A stretch of DNA of 64,000 bases from Zingiber officinale (GCF_018446385.1 NC_056004.1:29642492-29706491); one strand, 5' to 3'. Positions 22,741 through 35,254 are shown, numbered from the stretch's first letter. Translations and numbers: made by a program. The notes: generated from the sequence alone by a model not told the origin.

Positions 22741-23544
22741 AATATTTAAAACTCTCAGTTCCGGACAAATCGTTATCTCCTATCTTAATAATTGTCGCAT
22801 TACGTCTAATATTACTAAACTGAAATTAGATTCTAGTTTAGCATTTACTCTTTCACATATTTCATTTATCAAAATAATATATGCAAACAATATACACCAC
22901 GGTACTATGTCTTGAATATATATAATAAATTCGTCTATAATTAGTATAAAAAAATAAAGACTTAGAATACATATAGACTTAGAACTAATTCTTAATGTAA
23001 CCTTATCTTTATTGAAAATACAATAACTTTACATGAAGTCTTTATTCTAATCGTTACATCCTCATACATATTTATATTCCTATAATTTATACAATTTTAT
23101 ACGTCTTTCTTATATTTATAAAAAGAAACTATAATACTTACCCGATTAAATTTTTTTTTTTATTTTAATACCATATTAAATAATTTTATAAATTATTTTA
23201 TTTTCCTAACAGTTCACCTGCTAACAAAGAAACAAAAATTATTCATGAATGATGACATAATATTTTAACAAAAAATCAATACTAAATGGCGTAAATGTTT
23301 TTTAATAGTTAGCGTAGTTTCTTCAATACAAACTTTATTTTTTATCCAAAATGAATCTTAATTAAATATATAAATCCTAGAAAAGAAAAGGATACGATCA
23401 ACATGCAAAGCCAAATAAATAACATTCACCACACAGCCAACTCGACACGTTATTGAGGCATTGATAATTTCAATTTTAACATCCAAAATTCTTTAAGCAA
23501 CAACCAAATATAGAAAGGAAGATAGCACATCGGTTCATAACTGC
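22741..23544. other. AT-rich intergenic stretch
   Basis: No gene or clear repeat is seen. The right-hand part should contain the 3' untranslated region of the eIF2-alpha gene; no canonical AATAAA is obvious on the minus strand. Confidence 0.6.
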
Positions 23545-26500
23545 TTAATCTATGTTAACACCCGACTCCACATCCAATTCACCCATTCCAGTGTCTTCCT
23601 CATCTTCAGAGCCTTCATCACCATCAACCTCATTGTTAGCAGATTGTAGTTTTGCCATGTGCTCGGCGAGTAACTTATCATCTCGTTCGCTCACCTAGAA
23701 AACAATCCAATGTTTATGTTAGCATCAAAATAATAGCCTTATCCTAACAACTACATCTCAAAAATTGGAACAATGACTACTTGAACATACAAACATTTTA
23801 TCATCCACTGAAGAATTACGTCTAAATTATGAAGATCCCATAAAGCCTCACTAAAAATAACACTTCCATATTCAACAAAAAAAAACAATTTGTTGATATG
23901 CAGAATGCACACAACTGACTGAACCCCAAATGTAGAATTTGGCATCAATTTGCAAAAGATTTGACAATAACAACAACAACAACAAGTCCACATATAAATG
24001 AATAAGCTAACTTAACACACACTCCTTAGATGATAACTTAATGGGAAATTTAACTTACAGCTCTTGGTGCCTCCTTCAGAGTTAGTTTTCCTTTGTGCAG
24101 TTCAATTTCCTCGGTGCAAGCCTTAATCGCAATATTGAGAATTGAAATGCCTTGTTCCTGTAAAGAATGCACATTGCACGATAAGGAAAAAACTGAGTTA
24201 AGAAACCATGTCTACCTGCAGCATGATCTACATTACGCAGCTAAACACACAATGAGACATGGTATAAGCAACTACACAACTATGCAAGTGCACATCATAT
24301 AATGACTCCCAGGTTCCATAGTTCAAAGCATTTACAAGATTCATATGAAAGACACCAAGAACCATGGATATCATGAAAATGTTTTAAAGGGATCTATGTG
24401 AATAAAGATGAAACAAAATTTTTCAATATGATAACCAATTGTTGGAATTGGGATGTGGTAATATAAATTGGCACACTTCTTTACATTCCAGGATCATCCA
24501 AAGTAGCACACCATCAGTAACAAACAAATAAAAGACCACTTTAATGCTGAGCATAAATGGAAGAAATAACTACAGAGTTACAAAGGTATGAAACATGTCT
24601 TCCTTTCTAACAAATACGCTATAAATTTATGGATCTAAGTATAGAAAATAAACTTGTTGTAGGACTACAGGCCTATGGCCCAGCATGATAGACATGCAAT
24701 CACATCATGATTGCCATATTGATAGCTACTATTCTTTCAAAATCATCAACAGTCTAAAGACCAAATGTAAAAGTTGGAGACTTGCATTGTATATTGCTCC
24801 TTAAAGATTGAATGATCAAATCAAAAAGAACTTTGGGATAATCTAGATGAAAGTATATCTATGACTGAACAAATTATAATCAAAGGAGATTTAAATGGAC
24901 AAGGAGTCACTAGAGAATACATCGGTGAATCTATAAGGTTGTCAAAGATACAAGGTCTGGAGATAGAATTGTTGTATATTCAGGAAAATGAGATACTAAA
25001 CATTGTAAATTTTGCTCCTTAACTAGGATTGAATGATCAAATCTAAAAAAAGAATTTTGGGATAACCCAGATGAAAGTAATCTATGACCAAACAATTAGA
25101 GAAGATTAAAATGGACATAGTCTCTAGAGAATACATGAGTGAATCTGGAGTCCTTGGAATTAGTGAAAGAAAAGAAGAGGACAATACATACAACTTTCCT
25201 TTTTCACATCTTATGGTTGTTGATGTTCCTTTTAAGAAGAGAGGTGAATAATTGATTACTTTAAGAGTTAGTCAAATAGATTTTTTTTTTCTTTAATAGA
25301 AAAGTAGATTAAAGTGTGTAAAAACTGTAAGATAATAATTGAAAAATGCTTAACTAACTAATATCGCCTAGTAATATTTCAAGGTCAAAAATATATAACT
25401 TAAGTGACATTAAAGATGATTTATAAAAACGAAGATAGGTAAAAAGTAGGCCTAGATGATATTCCTATTTGGTTTGGAAGACTTTAGGCAGGGATCATTT
25501 GCTTAGCAAAATTATTAAGAAAAAATTAAGAATTAAGAAGATAACTGGGAAAATAGAGAAATTTTTTAGTACCCATTTATGAGAAGAAAAGTAAAATACA
25601 AAATTGTTCTAATTATAACCGTACCAAGTTGATTAGTCATACTATGAATCCTTGGTAATGAGATCATTTGATAGATGAAAAGAGAAGAGACGATCATTTT
25701 AAAAACCAATTTAGTTTCATATGATCAACCATGGTTGTTATTTATTTAAAGACAACAAATAAAGGAATATAGAGAAAAGAAGACATATATGCATGTGATT
25801 TTTATTGATGTCAAAAAAACTTATGGTAAAATCCATAATAATTCATTTTGATGGGTTTTAAAAAAATAAAATAATATCTAATAATTATTGATGTTATAAA
25901 AGACATGTATGAAAATATTCAATCAATGTTACAGTGTCCAGAAGTGTGACAAATAATCTTCTATATCTGTAAACTTACATAGAGAGACATCTCCAAGTCC
26001 ATATTTTTTTCACATTAATGCTAGATGAATTAACTAATCATGTTAAATCCTTGGTCAAGTTGCCATACATATAGCTTTAAAACACATGTTTCACAAGAGG
26101 TCAAAGTATATAAAGATTAATTGTCACTTCATCAGAGAGAAAGTACAAAATTAAACTGTCACTTCCTTTGTTGAACCATCTTAAGGAAGAGTGTTGTGAC
26201 CCTTATATAAAACAGGGTTGTAACCCTTCTACAAATATGTAAACTATGGGAGTACAATTATAATATTTCATGCTTAATTAATAACATCTAGATACAGGTA
26301 TGGGGTTACCTAGGGTTGTGTTTTGAATTATACCCCCTCACATATCTTGTATCACCAGATATACATAGCATTGTCCCTTCATTATAGCTCACACCTTGTC
26401 CATTTAAAGGGGTTCCCAAATATAAATGATGCCTACGAATATGAGAATGGATCTTGCACTAAATAAATTTTTGAGATTCAATTAATTGAGTGCAAAAATA

Positions 26501-29500
26501 TACTTCTCAAAAAACATAATTGGTAACTTCATATTTAATTTCCAATCTACTCAAGAAGGCATAGTTCTTAAATCAATAAAGTCACATAATCCAAAATGAA
26601 ATAAATTCCCCTAGAGGTAAAGAATAGGTTATTTTATTTTACTTTATTGCTTCAACTAAGCTTACAATTGGATTAGTTGAACCAATCAGAGTTAGTAGTA
26701 AAGGCTTGAGAGAACAAAGATATTTTTTGATAAATGTAACAAAAATAATTAAATTAATTTGGATATTATTAGTGACAAGTGTAGACCTCAATGGAGGAAT
26801 TAGATCCATTTGTTGAACCTCATAGTTAAGAAGTGCGCAATTTAATGATAACGAAGTTTTGATTAAACCATAGTTATTAAAAGTGCTTGCCTCGCTGCAC
26901 TTCGGCACAAGGCGCAGCCAGGCGAGCCTCTTGCACCTCGTCTCCTTAAGTGTGTGCCTTGTGAGAGACACCAGACGCGCTTAAGGTGCTTGGTCTTACG
27001 AAACCAATAAAGATTCAGCTATACAAATTTAAAACATCTGGTGATGATGATAATGATATGATTGAGAAAGATGATGAAGATTTTGATGATTTAGATATTT
27101 GAAGTTTTTTTAATTTGAATTATGTGTATAACGTATTTATTTACTAGTAAATTTTATATTTATATTATTGTTTAATATTTTATCCACTATAGTTTTGTTA
27201 GTGAAATATTTTAATAGAAATTCCTTATATATGTTTGAATTGTAAAAATTTATATTTGGAACGCCTTACTTTGATAAGGCGTGTGCCTCACTTGTGCATT
27301 GCGCCTCAAGTCCACAACACTCATGCGCTTTTAAGCGCCTCACGCCTTAAATAACTATGAATTAAACTACTATGATTTGCTAGTCTCAATTGACTTGGTT
27401 GTATCATAAATGTCTATACATGAGGCTTTAACATATTGTATATTATGAATTTTTCATTCTTGTTTTTCTCCTCTCGTCTTGAAATAATCAACTAAGGTAT
27501 ACTATGATTGAGGCAACCATCTCATATTTCATGTTGTGTCAACAAGTGTCCCCTCGAATGGGTCTAGTGGCTAGCGCATGAGGTGTTGCCACAATGAGGT
27601 CTGAGGTTCAAATCTCGGCAAAGCCAAGGTAAATACCTCCCTTATGTGCTAGTCACTATTCCAAAGGCTAGTAGCCGTCCGTGATTTACCTCCTCCGTGT
27701 TGGCCTTGGGACGGGTTGGCGGGGGCGCTAGGGGCGAATGCCTTTTTTGCCACAATGTTGTGTCAACAAGTTATAGGACAAACCAGAAACATCATCCATA
27801 AAGTCAAGGTCAAACCTTTTAAAACTTCTCTAATGATGGTGAAATTTGCATGTTAAACACTTAAATTTTACTCTGGTTAATTAAAAGTAAGTCAAACAGA
27901 AAAAAAAAACATTGAGTCATAAACAAATATGATAACAAATGGAAAGTATGACTAGCAAACTTAATTTTGAATTACAATGTTAAGATGAGTGTCATGAACA
28001 AATACAATAACAAATAGAAAGTATGGCTAACAAAATTAATTTTAAATTACAATGTTAAGATATATAAATATAATGCAACATTTAAAAAATAATTAATTAA
28101 GAAAAGTTCAGATAAACAGAAAATTCAAGATAATCTAAATATTAACACCAGCAGTTTTTTCAGACACTTTGGAAATATGCAATAGATTTTAGAAAAGTGA
28201 GTAGCAATTTCACTCAACCTTTACCCAACACTCTCCATAAGAATAGAGACCAATGGAGGAAAGCAAATCAGAAGGAAGCTGATTTGACAGAAAATTAATT
28301 CTTTTATTTAAATTGATGATCAGTCATTTCACTTTTTCCACTTATCCTACTAATTATTTATCTATATTAACAATCAGCCATCTCATTTTCCCCACACATT
28401 TCACAACTATTATGTTTCATCTTATAAACAAAAAATAGTTATGTTTCATTGTGTATCCTACTAGCACCACCACTACAATGATACATTATGCAACATTCAA
28501 CTGAAGTTTTTTTTCTGATTATGAAGTACTATCTCATAGTATAGATGGCATTCTGTTAGTTTGAGAAGGCATTGATGTTAAGACGTATGTAAAGAAACTT
28601 ATTTTCTGAAATCATATGCAGAGGCACTAGTTGTGACAGATTAATCAGTGAGCATTACAGTTACCTTGTCGAGGGTCTGTGTAGTAAGAACATAGAGTGG
28701 AGGAGCAACTAGTTTGATTTTGACAGGACAATCCTCATTCCCAGAAGCTTCAGCTTTCCTCATAGCTTCCTGCAAAGAATGGTTCAAATATGATTCATCC
28801 TAATAAACCTCATAATGTCAAGTGAAGCTCTTTTATCAACATTTGAGAATTCAAATATATATTCCAGAAGGGGAAAAATAACATAAGAACATTTAAGCAT
28901 CAGTGCCTTGATGTGAAGAACACCATCAAACTGGAAACACTTCATTTCTATATCAGCTCGTATCTTCAGTGGTTGGGGTGTCATCCGTCTCCTAATGTTC
29001 TTAACCAATGTGTCTTTTACCTCGGGTGTCACAGCAGGAACCACCTTTGTCACCTGCAGCTATCTTAGACTAAGAAACTCCATTTTGAAAGAAACCAGAA
29101 ACAATTCAATGACTCACAAGTCGTAAAATTACCTCCTGTCCATCAGGCCCAACTTCCTTCACTTCCCGAGTAAGCGAATCTAGAATTGAATCAGGATCCG
29201 TTACAATTATCTTGAATGCCTATGGATTTCATTGCGAAACATTTTTTGTTCAGCATAACAGCAGGAAAATGATAGGTCAGCCACAAAAACCAACACAGAA
29301 CGGAGATCTGGAACGGTAAGCTCTCCTGAGTGATACCTCGAATGCATGGCCGTACTTGCGGTAGAGGGGCCAGCCGATGTGTACATAGAGCTCCTCCAGG
29401 TCGAGGTCGAGGGTCTCTGCGACGTGTCGCATGATAGAGTGAACAAGCTTGCTCTTGTTGTAGCGCTCCTCGCAGGTCTGGATGTCCTCCTCCGAGACCC

Positions 29501-29765
29501 GACGCTTGGACAGATCGATGTAGCCTTTGTCACGGTCGACACGAAGGACCATAACGGGCTCCTGACGACCGACCTTGATGAGGGAGGACACGGAACGGAT
29601 GCGGCGGCGGGAGAGCTCGGAGAAGAGGATCATACCCTCGATGTTGTTGTACTCCAGGAGGGAGACGTATGCTCCCATGTCGGCGATGTTCTTCACCTGA
29701 ATCATCACCGCCATGTCCACCTCCGGATATCTGGCCTCGTACATCCTGCACTCCAGGTTCGGCAT
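23545..29765 (-). CDS. eIF2-alpha: Eukaryotic translation initiation factor 2 subunit alpha
   Basis: Six exons, 29765-29337, 29219-29133, 29053-28907, 28769-28665, 24157-24059 and 23694-23545, join in phase 0 to give 338 residues, close to the roughly 340 usual in plants. The protein is the regulatory subunit of the eIF2 complex, which brings GTP and Met-tRNAi to the 40S ribosome in the cytosol. Residues 1-90 form the S1 RNA-binding fold ([20 protein letters not shown]). The GCN2 target serine is Ser52, in [10 protein letters not shown]. The helical domain follows, then the C-terminal alpha-beta domain ([20 protein letters not shown]) and an acidic Glu/Asp tail of about 28 residues. The start is the ATG before PNLECRMYE; some plants have a few extra N-terminal residues. 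Exon 1 is GC-rich, later exons are not. All borders are GT-AG except intron 3, which has a GC donor. Intron 4 is 4.5 kb and filled with transposons. The gene appears functional. Confidence 0.95.
24800..26150 (+). pseudogene. LINE (L1-like) ORF2 remnant in intron 4
   Basis: Weak but ordered traces of an L1-type ORF2 are visible on the plus strand, opposite to the gene. An endonuclease-like segment with IIIKGDLNG comes first (about 24870-24920) and appears twice (again near 25060-25110). Next comes LVPIYE..NCSNY (about 25570-25620), then [13 protein letters not shown] (about 25800-25840), corresponding to RT blocks. Many stops and frame changes are present. No ends, poly-A tail or target duplication were identified. 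Confidence 0.65.
26869..27359 (+). mobile_element. hAT-type MITE in intron 4
   Basis: The 491-bp element starts CATAGTTATTAAAAG and ends TTAAATAACTATG, giving inverted terminal repeats rich in GCGCCTC motifs further in. It is flanked by GATTAAAC and AATTAAAC (26861-26868 and 27360-27367), an 8-bp duplication with one change, as expected for hAT elements. No transposase is encoded. Orientation is arbitrary. Confidence 0.8.
27548..27754 (+). mobile_element. tRNA-derived SINE (family I) in intron 4
   Basis: The body of 207 bp is flanked by a perfect 17-bp direct repeat (27531-27547 and 27755-27771, ATGTTGTGTCAACAAGT). It has an A-box-like TAGTGGCTAGCG and a B-box GGTTCAAATC, the internal RNA polymerase III promoter of tRNA-like SINEs. 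Relatives are at 49766 and 52272. It lies antisense to the eIF2-alpha gene. Confidence 0.92.
28901..28910 (-). other. Non-canonical GC splice donor of eIF2-alpha intron 3
   Basis: Exon 3 ends CACATCAAG and the intron begins GCACTG. The next exon (28769) begins GAAGCTATG, continuing the conserved LHIK-EAM junction. No GT donor keeps the frame and the conserved residues. Confidence 0.8.
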
Positions 29766-30013
29766 CTTCGGCGATTGAAGGATTGGGAATTAGGGTTTTG
29801 CAGAACCTTCGAAAACGGATTTGTCGCAATCGTGAGAGACAGGTCGAGGGAAGAGGATTGCGCTGCGGCCGGAAGGGTCGAAGGGAGATGAATAATTAGG
29901 TTTTCTTGTGTGTAAATTTTCATTTCAAACCCTGTAAGTTATCTTTTTCCAAAATCTCTTCCAGTTTCTTCAAACTCGTTTTTTTTAAGGATGCGTTTTT
30001 ATTATTCTACTAA

Positions 30014-30795
30014 GGCTGCATTTGGTATGGTGTAATCTGCCTTGTAATGTAATGTAATCTGGATTACAAAATGTAATGAAGTTTTGTAATCTGGATTACA
30101 AAGCAAACACATTATAATCCGATTACATTACGAGATCACCTTTTAACAAAAATTTGAATGTCAAATATACCCTTAGTCTATTGTCGCTCATCTTCGCTCG
30201 CCGCCACTGCCACCGCCCCCCGGCGGCAGGCGCCGGCGACTTGCGACCAGCAATCGCCGGCGACAGGCGACCGGCCACCGCCGGCGGCAGGCGACCGGCG
30301 ACCGCCGACGGCCGGCGACCGACGACCGACGACCGCCGGCGGCAGGCGACCGGCCACCGCCAACGGCCGGCGACCGACGACCGCCAGTGGCCGACGACCG
30401 GCGCCCGGCGATCACCGGCGACCGACGACCGCCAGTGGCCGACGACCGCCGACGATCGACCGGCGACCGACCGCCAACCGACCGACGACGGCTGGCTGCA
30501 GCCGCGACGCCCGGTGATGGCCGGGGACCGATGACAGCGGCCACTGCAAGCTCCGACAGAGATGTCGCGTTCGTCGATAAAAGTCATAGGATATTTTTAT
30601 CATTTTATAATAATACGAATTACATTCCTTATAAAAATAATGGACACCAAACAAAAGAATGTAATCATCTTTGTAATCAAAGATTACATACATTTCATTA
30701 CCAAATATAGTAATGTAATCAAGATTACATTACATTATATTATAAATTTGATTATATTATGAACTCAATTACATTACGTCCAACCAAACATAGCC
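30014..30795 (+). mobile_element. Harbinger/Tourist-like MITE upstream of eIF2-alpha
   Basis: The ends are GGCTGCATTTGGTATGG and, inverted, GGCTATGTTTGGTTGG. They are flanked by TAA on both sides (30011-30013 and 30796-30798), the duplication typical of PIF/Harbinger. The outer parts are rich in TGTAATCTGGATTACA-like subterminal repeats. The centre is a GC-rich minisatellite. It lies 246 bp upstream of the eIF2-alpha ATG and so within or at the edge of its promoter. Confidence 0.85.
30190..30540. repeat. GC-rich minisatellite inside the MITE
   Basis: About 350 bp of degenerate units built from CGGCGACCGACGACCGCC and CCGGCGGCAGGCGACCGG. It is open in nearly all frames on both strands, which reflects its composition and not a protein. 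The surrounding sequence is AT-rich. Confidence 0.85.
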
Positions 30796-30798
30796 TAA

Positions 30799-32074
30799 AT
30801 GAATTAACAATATCACTGATAACCGTCTGAAAAATTTATAAAATATTTTAATAATTTTAAAACTCAAAGCATATTTTAAACACGTATGTGTCTTTTTTTT
30901 ATCTCATAATGTTTGTATAAACAATGTGTATATTTTAATTAACAACTTTTGAAAAAAAAAATATTGCAATTATTCTCTGGAAGAACTCTTCGTTCGTTTC
31001 TTTTCCAAACAACTATGGTCTATTTTAAAATCTTATTTAGGTTTATTTTTTATTTTAAATTATTTTTTATAACTATAATAAAAATATATAAAGACATTTT
31101 ATTTAAAATTTAATTTGCTCTTGATTTCAATTTAATCCTTTAAGTTTTAATGGTATAAATTAGCTTTTAACTTTATAATCTGTCTAATTAAGTTAATAAT
31201 CCAACACTTAATCTATTTTAAATTCTTAATGATGAACTTTTAATTAATTTATTAAGATAATTATTTTTAATTAATTGGTTAAAGTAATTAAGATGATTAA
31301 TTTTTATTTATCTTTTAGTTCTCACTTAAAGTAGATATTAAGTCTCAAGAGCTCAGCAATGTATCTAAGTAATTAGATTTTTTTAATCCACAATGAAGAC
31401 TCATTTTCATTAGTGTACTTACATCAGTGTTGATTGATGTCTAATAAGACATTAAGACTATCTTTTTATTTTACAAGTGATGGGTTGTAAAAATCGTTTT
31501 TCTAGCACAGTTAGTATAATCGCAATCTATTGGGCGAAATACTAACTTAAAAATTATTCCCAATTATTTTTTACTAGGTATACATTTTATCCGAGTAAAT
31601 TAATATATAATATATACGCTTTCATTTACCATGAGTGATAAATTCTATATCAATTACTTATTCATTATCAGAAGATTAGCAACATAATCAATTACATTCT
31701 ACATAAATAATTAATCAGGGCAATTCAATCTAATTTTATAAAAAATTTACACCGACCGCCGCTCAATTACACTTTACATGTAACTATTTGAAGAGTCAAA
31801 CACAAAATAATTAAAAACGTTAGACACGGGATCACTATCAGAGACATTTAATAGTATGCTTAACGCACATGCGATATTGGCTTAATCTCTACAATGCAAC
31901 TATGGAATGATTCAAATTATTGAGTAGAGTTTGTTTACAATATTGATTATTTAAAAGTATAAATATTAAAATTACAATCATCTAGTAAATATTCAATGCC
32001 TTGTTATGCAATGAAATATATAGTTTTTTTAGAATTTTGATACTGGATAGGATAATGATTATGATTATTCTATA
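30799..32074. other. AT-rich intergenic stretch
   Basis: No reading frame, RNA gene or recognisable repeat was found here. Confidence 0.6.
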
Positions 32075-32482
32075 TGTTGACAAGAAAAAATAAATTGAGA
32101 AGAAGAGGAGAATAGATAATCATTGTCCTCCCAATTTTTCTATAAAAAAATTATTTAATAATAGAGAATTATCCCTAATGCAACTAAATGTATGTTTATA
32201 TAGACTCTAACTCTAGGACATAAAAAAAGAAAGAAATCCTAGCATATGGACTCCAATTCTAATCTTGTAAATAAATAAATAAAAAATCTAAGACAAAGAA
32301 AAGAAATTTTAAAATTAAAAAAAAAATATTAACATACTCACAATCTTAAAATTTCTAAACAATACAAAAAAAATATAAAAAGATAGATATTACTAAAAAA
32401 CCTAAAGTAACAAAAAATACCTTAAATACCAAAAAAAAAATTCAAAAATAATAATAATAAATTTAAAGATCCTCTTGCATCA
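32075..32482 (-). repeat. LTR of family F, lower copy
   Basis: About 408 bp, on the minus strand starting TGATGCAAGAGG and ending TTGTCAACA. It is clearly similar along its length to 46971-47364 (for example TAGAGAATTATCC and ATGTTTATATAGACT). The flanks of the two copies show no matching duplication, so they may be separate insertions or one very old element. Confidence 0.65.
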
Positions 32483-32680
32483 GTTATCCCGAGTTGAAAG
32501 GACTTGTCCTTAAGTTTGAAGTAGTTTCTAGTGATAACAGAGAAAGATCTTCTGGCACTAGCAATTGTTGGATTTTAGGAATCCTCGTCAATTTGCCGAT
32601 GAGCACGACATCATGAACATTGCTATTGTTCATCTTCTCATCCTTTGAGTACTTCTCCATCACTGAGTGATCGATCAAGC
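32483..32680 (-). pseudogene. HSP70 fragment next to the F LTR
   Basis: On the minus strand, codons from about 32672 to 32563 read [20 protein letters not shown], which is the HSP70 ATPase-domain block (usually DVVLVGGSTRIPKVQQLL). The phosphate-loop GGST is GKLT here, so this is not functional. The frame then runs into [11 protein letters not shown] and stops just before the LTR, as at the end of some retrotransposon polyproteins. Only about 35 residues are HSP70-like. It looks like a captured gene fragment. Confidence 0.65.
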
Positions 32681-32795
32681 TTCTATGAGAGATAATTTTA
32701 GTCGACTCAATGTGAATGGCAAAGCCAACAAGAGTTTACTTATATATATATTCTCCCTTTTTGTTGACCTAGTGGGATCATAGCAGAAGAGAACG

Positions 32796-33138
32796 TGTTG
32801 ATAGATGACTCATATTTGAGTAAAAGCCAATTCAAGGGACGTCACGAAAGAAAAATATGTTACAGTTTTTTATAATAAAATTCTATTATGGTTTTTTTCC
32901 ATAACAGAATTCTGTTACTATTTTTTTAATAGAATTATGTTATGATTTTTCATAACAAAATTATGTTACAATTTTTTGGATCTATTTTGGTATGCTGTGG
33001 TTTGGACACTATTTATTAGAATTATTATAAATCTATTGTAATATTAATAGAATCATGAAGATTCCTTTGTGTAGATAAAATTATAATATAGCTTCGACCG
33101 TTTTGTGGAGTAGGCACACCGCTGAACCACGAGGTTGA
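32796..33138 (+). repeat. 5' LTR of Copia element D, partial
   Basis: It starts TGTTGATAGATGACTC and matches 41907-42150 through several TTATAACAGAATTCTGTTA-like blocks. The R/U5 part has CGCTGAACCACGAGG, typical of Copia leader sequences. It is broken by a TRIM relative at about 33139. Confidence 0.7.
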
Positions 33139-33430
33139 GAGTGTTATGCCTGAAAGATATTCATATATCTCCACAATTATATAATATTATCCACTTTGGC
33201 CCTAAACCCTCATGACTTTGCTCTTGAATTTTATCCAAAAGACCTCATGTTAATGAAGATATCTTACATCCTTTTAAACACATGATCTTTTCCATATATT
33301 TTCAATGTAAGACTTTTGATTGTATCCCAATAATCTCTCCCTCAAACGAAGGACCACAATTACTCTCATGTTCGGGTCTCTCCACGAACATCCGGTCACT
33401 CTTGACCTGCTCCAGACCTTCCTCGTGATG
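33139..33430 (-). mobile_element. Degenerate TRIM relative
   Basis: On the minus strand this matches the 3' half of the TRIM at 15490: part of the internal region (GTGGTCCTTCGTTTGAGGG) followed by a terminal repeat with GAGCAAAGTCATGAGGG. The other terminal repeat is missing. It sits between the D LTR and the D pol sequence. Confidence 0.7.
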
Positions 33431-34600
33431 GAAAATAATTCATCTTACAAAGTCATAGACATAGGGAATATCATAATCAAGATATTTGATGGTGTGATCA
33501 AAACTTTATGTGATGTCAAATACATATCAAATCTAAGGAAGAATTTGATCTCACTATATACACTAGATGGTATAAGTTACAATTATAAATCAGTGAGCAG
33601 GGTGATAAATGTCTACAAGGGAACTCTGACGATAATAAAAGGATAAAAGTTAGCAAGCAACATCTACAAGTTGATTGGGACTATACAGTTGTAGGTGGAG
33701 TCACCTCGATAGAGTCTAAATCAGATAGTACTATCTTATGACATATGCGATTAGGGCATATGAGTGAACGTGGGATGCTAGAACTTCACAAGAGAGATTT
33801 ATTGAAAGACATCAAGACATCAAAGTTTGAATTTTGTAAATTCTGTGTTTTTAGAAAATAGAGAAAATAGCAATACACAAGACGAAGGGGATTTTGGATT
33901 ACATACATACGGATCTCCGGAACCAACCAATTTAGTATCACGTGGAAGACACTTATTTTTTTGTGAGTTTTATGATTACTCACGAAAGGTCTAGGTATAC
34001 TTCATGCATCACAATTCGAAAACTTTTACGAAGTTTAAACAATGAAAAATTAAAGTGGAGAATCAGACTGGAAGAAAGATCAAATACCTTAGGTCAGACA
34101 ATGGAATTGAGTATACGAATTCAAAGTTTCAGAAATTTTATGAACGACATGGGATAATGAGGTATTTCTCGGTTCATAGGACACTTCAGCATAATGGTGT
34201 GACGAAAAGATTGAATAAGATAATCATTGAGAAGGCAAGATATTTCAGACTGAATGTAGGGCCAACAAAGAATTTTTGGGCAAAAGCGATAAACATGACA
34301 TATTATCTCATTAATAGATTATCAAGGGCAGCACTAGAAAGCAAAATATTAGAGGAAGTATGGACAAGTAATCTAGTAGATTACTCTCATTTTCGAGATT
34401 TTGAATGTCCAAATTATGTATATATCTAGCGAGGAAAAATCAAAGTTGAATGTGAAGTCAAACATTGCATTTTTTGGAGGTATTAAAAAGGAGTTAAAGA
34501 CTTCAAACTTTGGGATGCTAAGACAACCAAGGAGGTGATCAATAAAGATGTAGTGTTTGACAAGAAGGTCATGCTACAACATACTCAGGAAGAAGGAAAG
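33428..34600 (+). pseudogene. Element D: Copia protease and integrase part of pol, decayed
   Basis: In order are the C-terminal part of protease (ISNLRKNLISL near 33530), a GAG-pre-integrase zinc region (ILWHMRLGHMSERGMLELH, with frame changes, near 33740-33800), and the integrase core with SDNGIEYTNSKFQKF (about 34100) and LNKIIIEKAR. Stops and shifts are frequent. Gag and the start of protease are lost. The frame is cut at 34600 by a solo LTR and resumes at 40519. Confidence 0.82.
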
Positions 34601-35254
34601 TGTAAGATCGAAAAGCACTAGAGGGAGGGATGAATAGCGTGTGTCGCTTTTTCACTTTTTTTGAAAATTATGAGTTAGAGCAACGAAAATAAGAGAAAGA
34701 AAAACAAGACTAACACAGGTTGATTTTACTTGGTTTGAAGTTTTCGACAACTTCTACTATAAGGATCACACTCTTCGAGTAATTTTATTGAGCAATCCAC
34801 TAATAGCTCAAATTAGAATACAAACATTTAAGTACAAGATAATAGACAAATTATACCGACAATAAAGTATAGTAGTAACTTGAGCATTGGTTGTCGAAGC
34901 AACATTTCAATGTCATAGAGAGTTTTTCAAAACAATACGTGAGTATAAAAGTTGTAGCAATTGATATATGAAGTTGTTAGTTAAAGCTTCTTTTATAGGC
35001 TTTTCTAGGTGCATGGACCACCTCGAGCACCTCCATTGATGCATATCAGATTTACCTTCATCGTTGAGATTACCCCTCTTTGGGTGTCTGGATTACTGAT
35101 TTGGATGCACCTCAGTGAAGCTCTATCCAAGTCACATTTATCCCTTCTTAGGCGCCTGGATGATGAGATAAGCCAGCCAACTAGCATCTGCCAACTCATC
35201 TGCTCGTGAAGCTGGATTCAGGCCATTCCGGACGCTTGGATCTTGTCCGGTTGC

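Larger units (their letters stand above)
24158..28664 (-). other. eIF2-alpha intron 4 (4.5 kb) with transposon insertions
   Basis: The intron has GTAACT at its donor and TTTACAG at its acceptor. It contains a LINE remnant (about 24800-26150), a hAT-type MITE (26869-27359) and a SINE (27548-27754), plus a local duplication of about 75 bp (27910-28055). The other introns are 83-137 bp except intron 5 (364 bp). Confidence 0.85.

Noticed and set aside
29346-29891. 181-codon frame antisense to eIF2-alpha exon 1
   Set aside because: It is a shadow of the GC-rich conserved exon on the other strand.
30123-30587. Several long overlapping reading frames on both strands rich in Arg, Pro, Ala and Asp
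   Set aside because: They arise from a GC-rich short repeat that lacks stop codons in any frame. No domain, no codon pattern.
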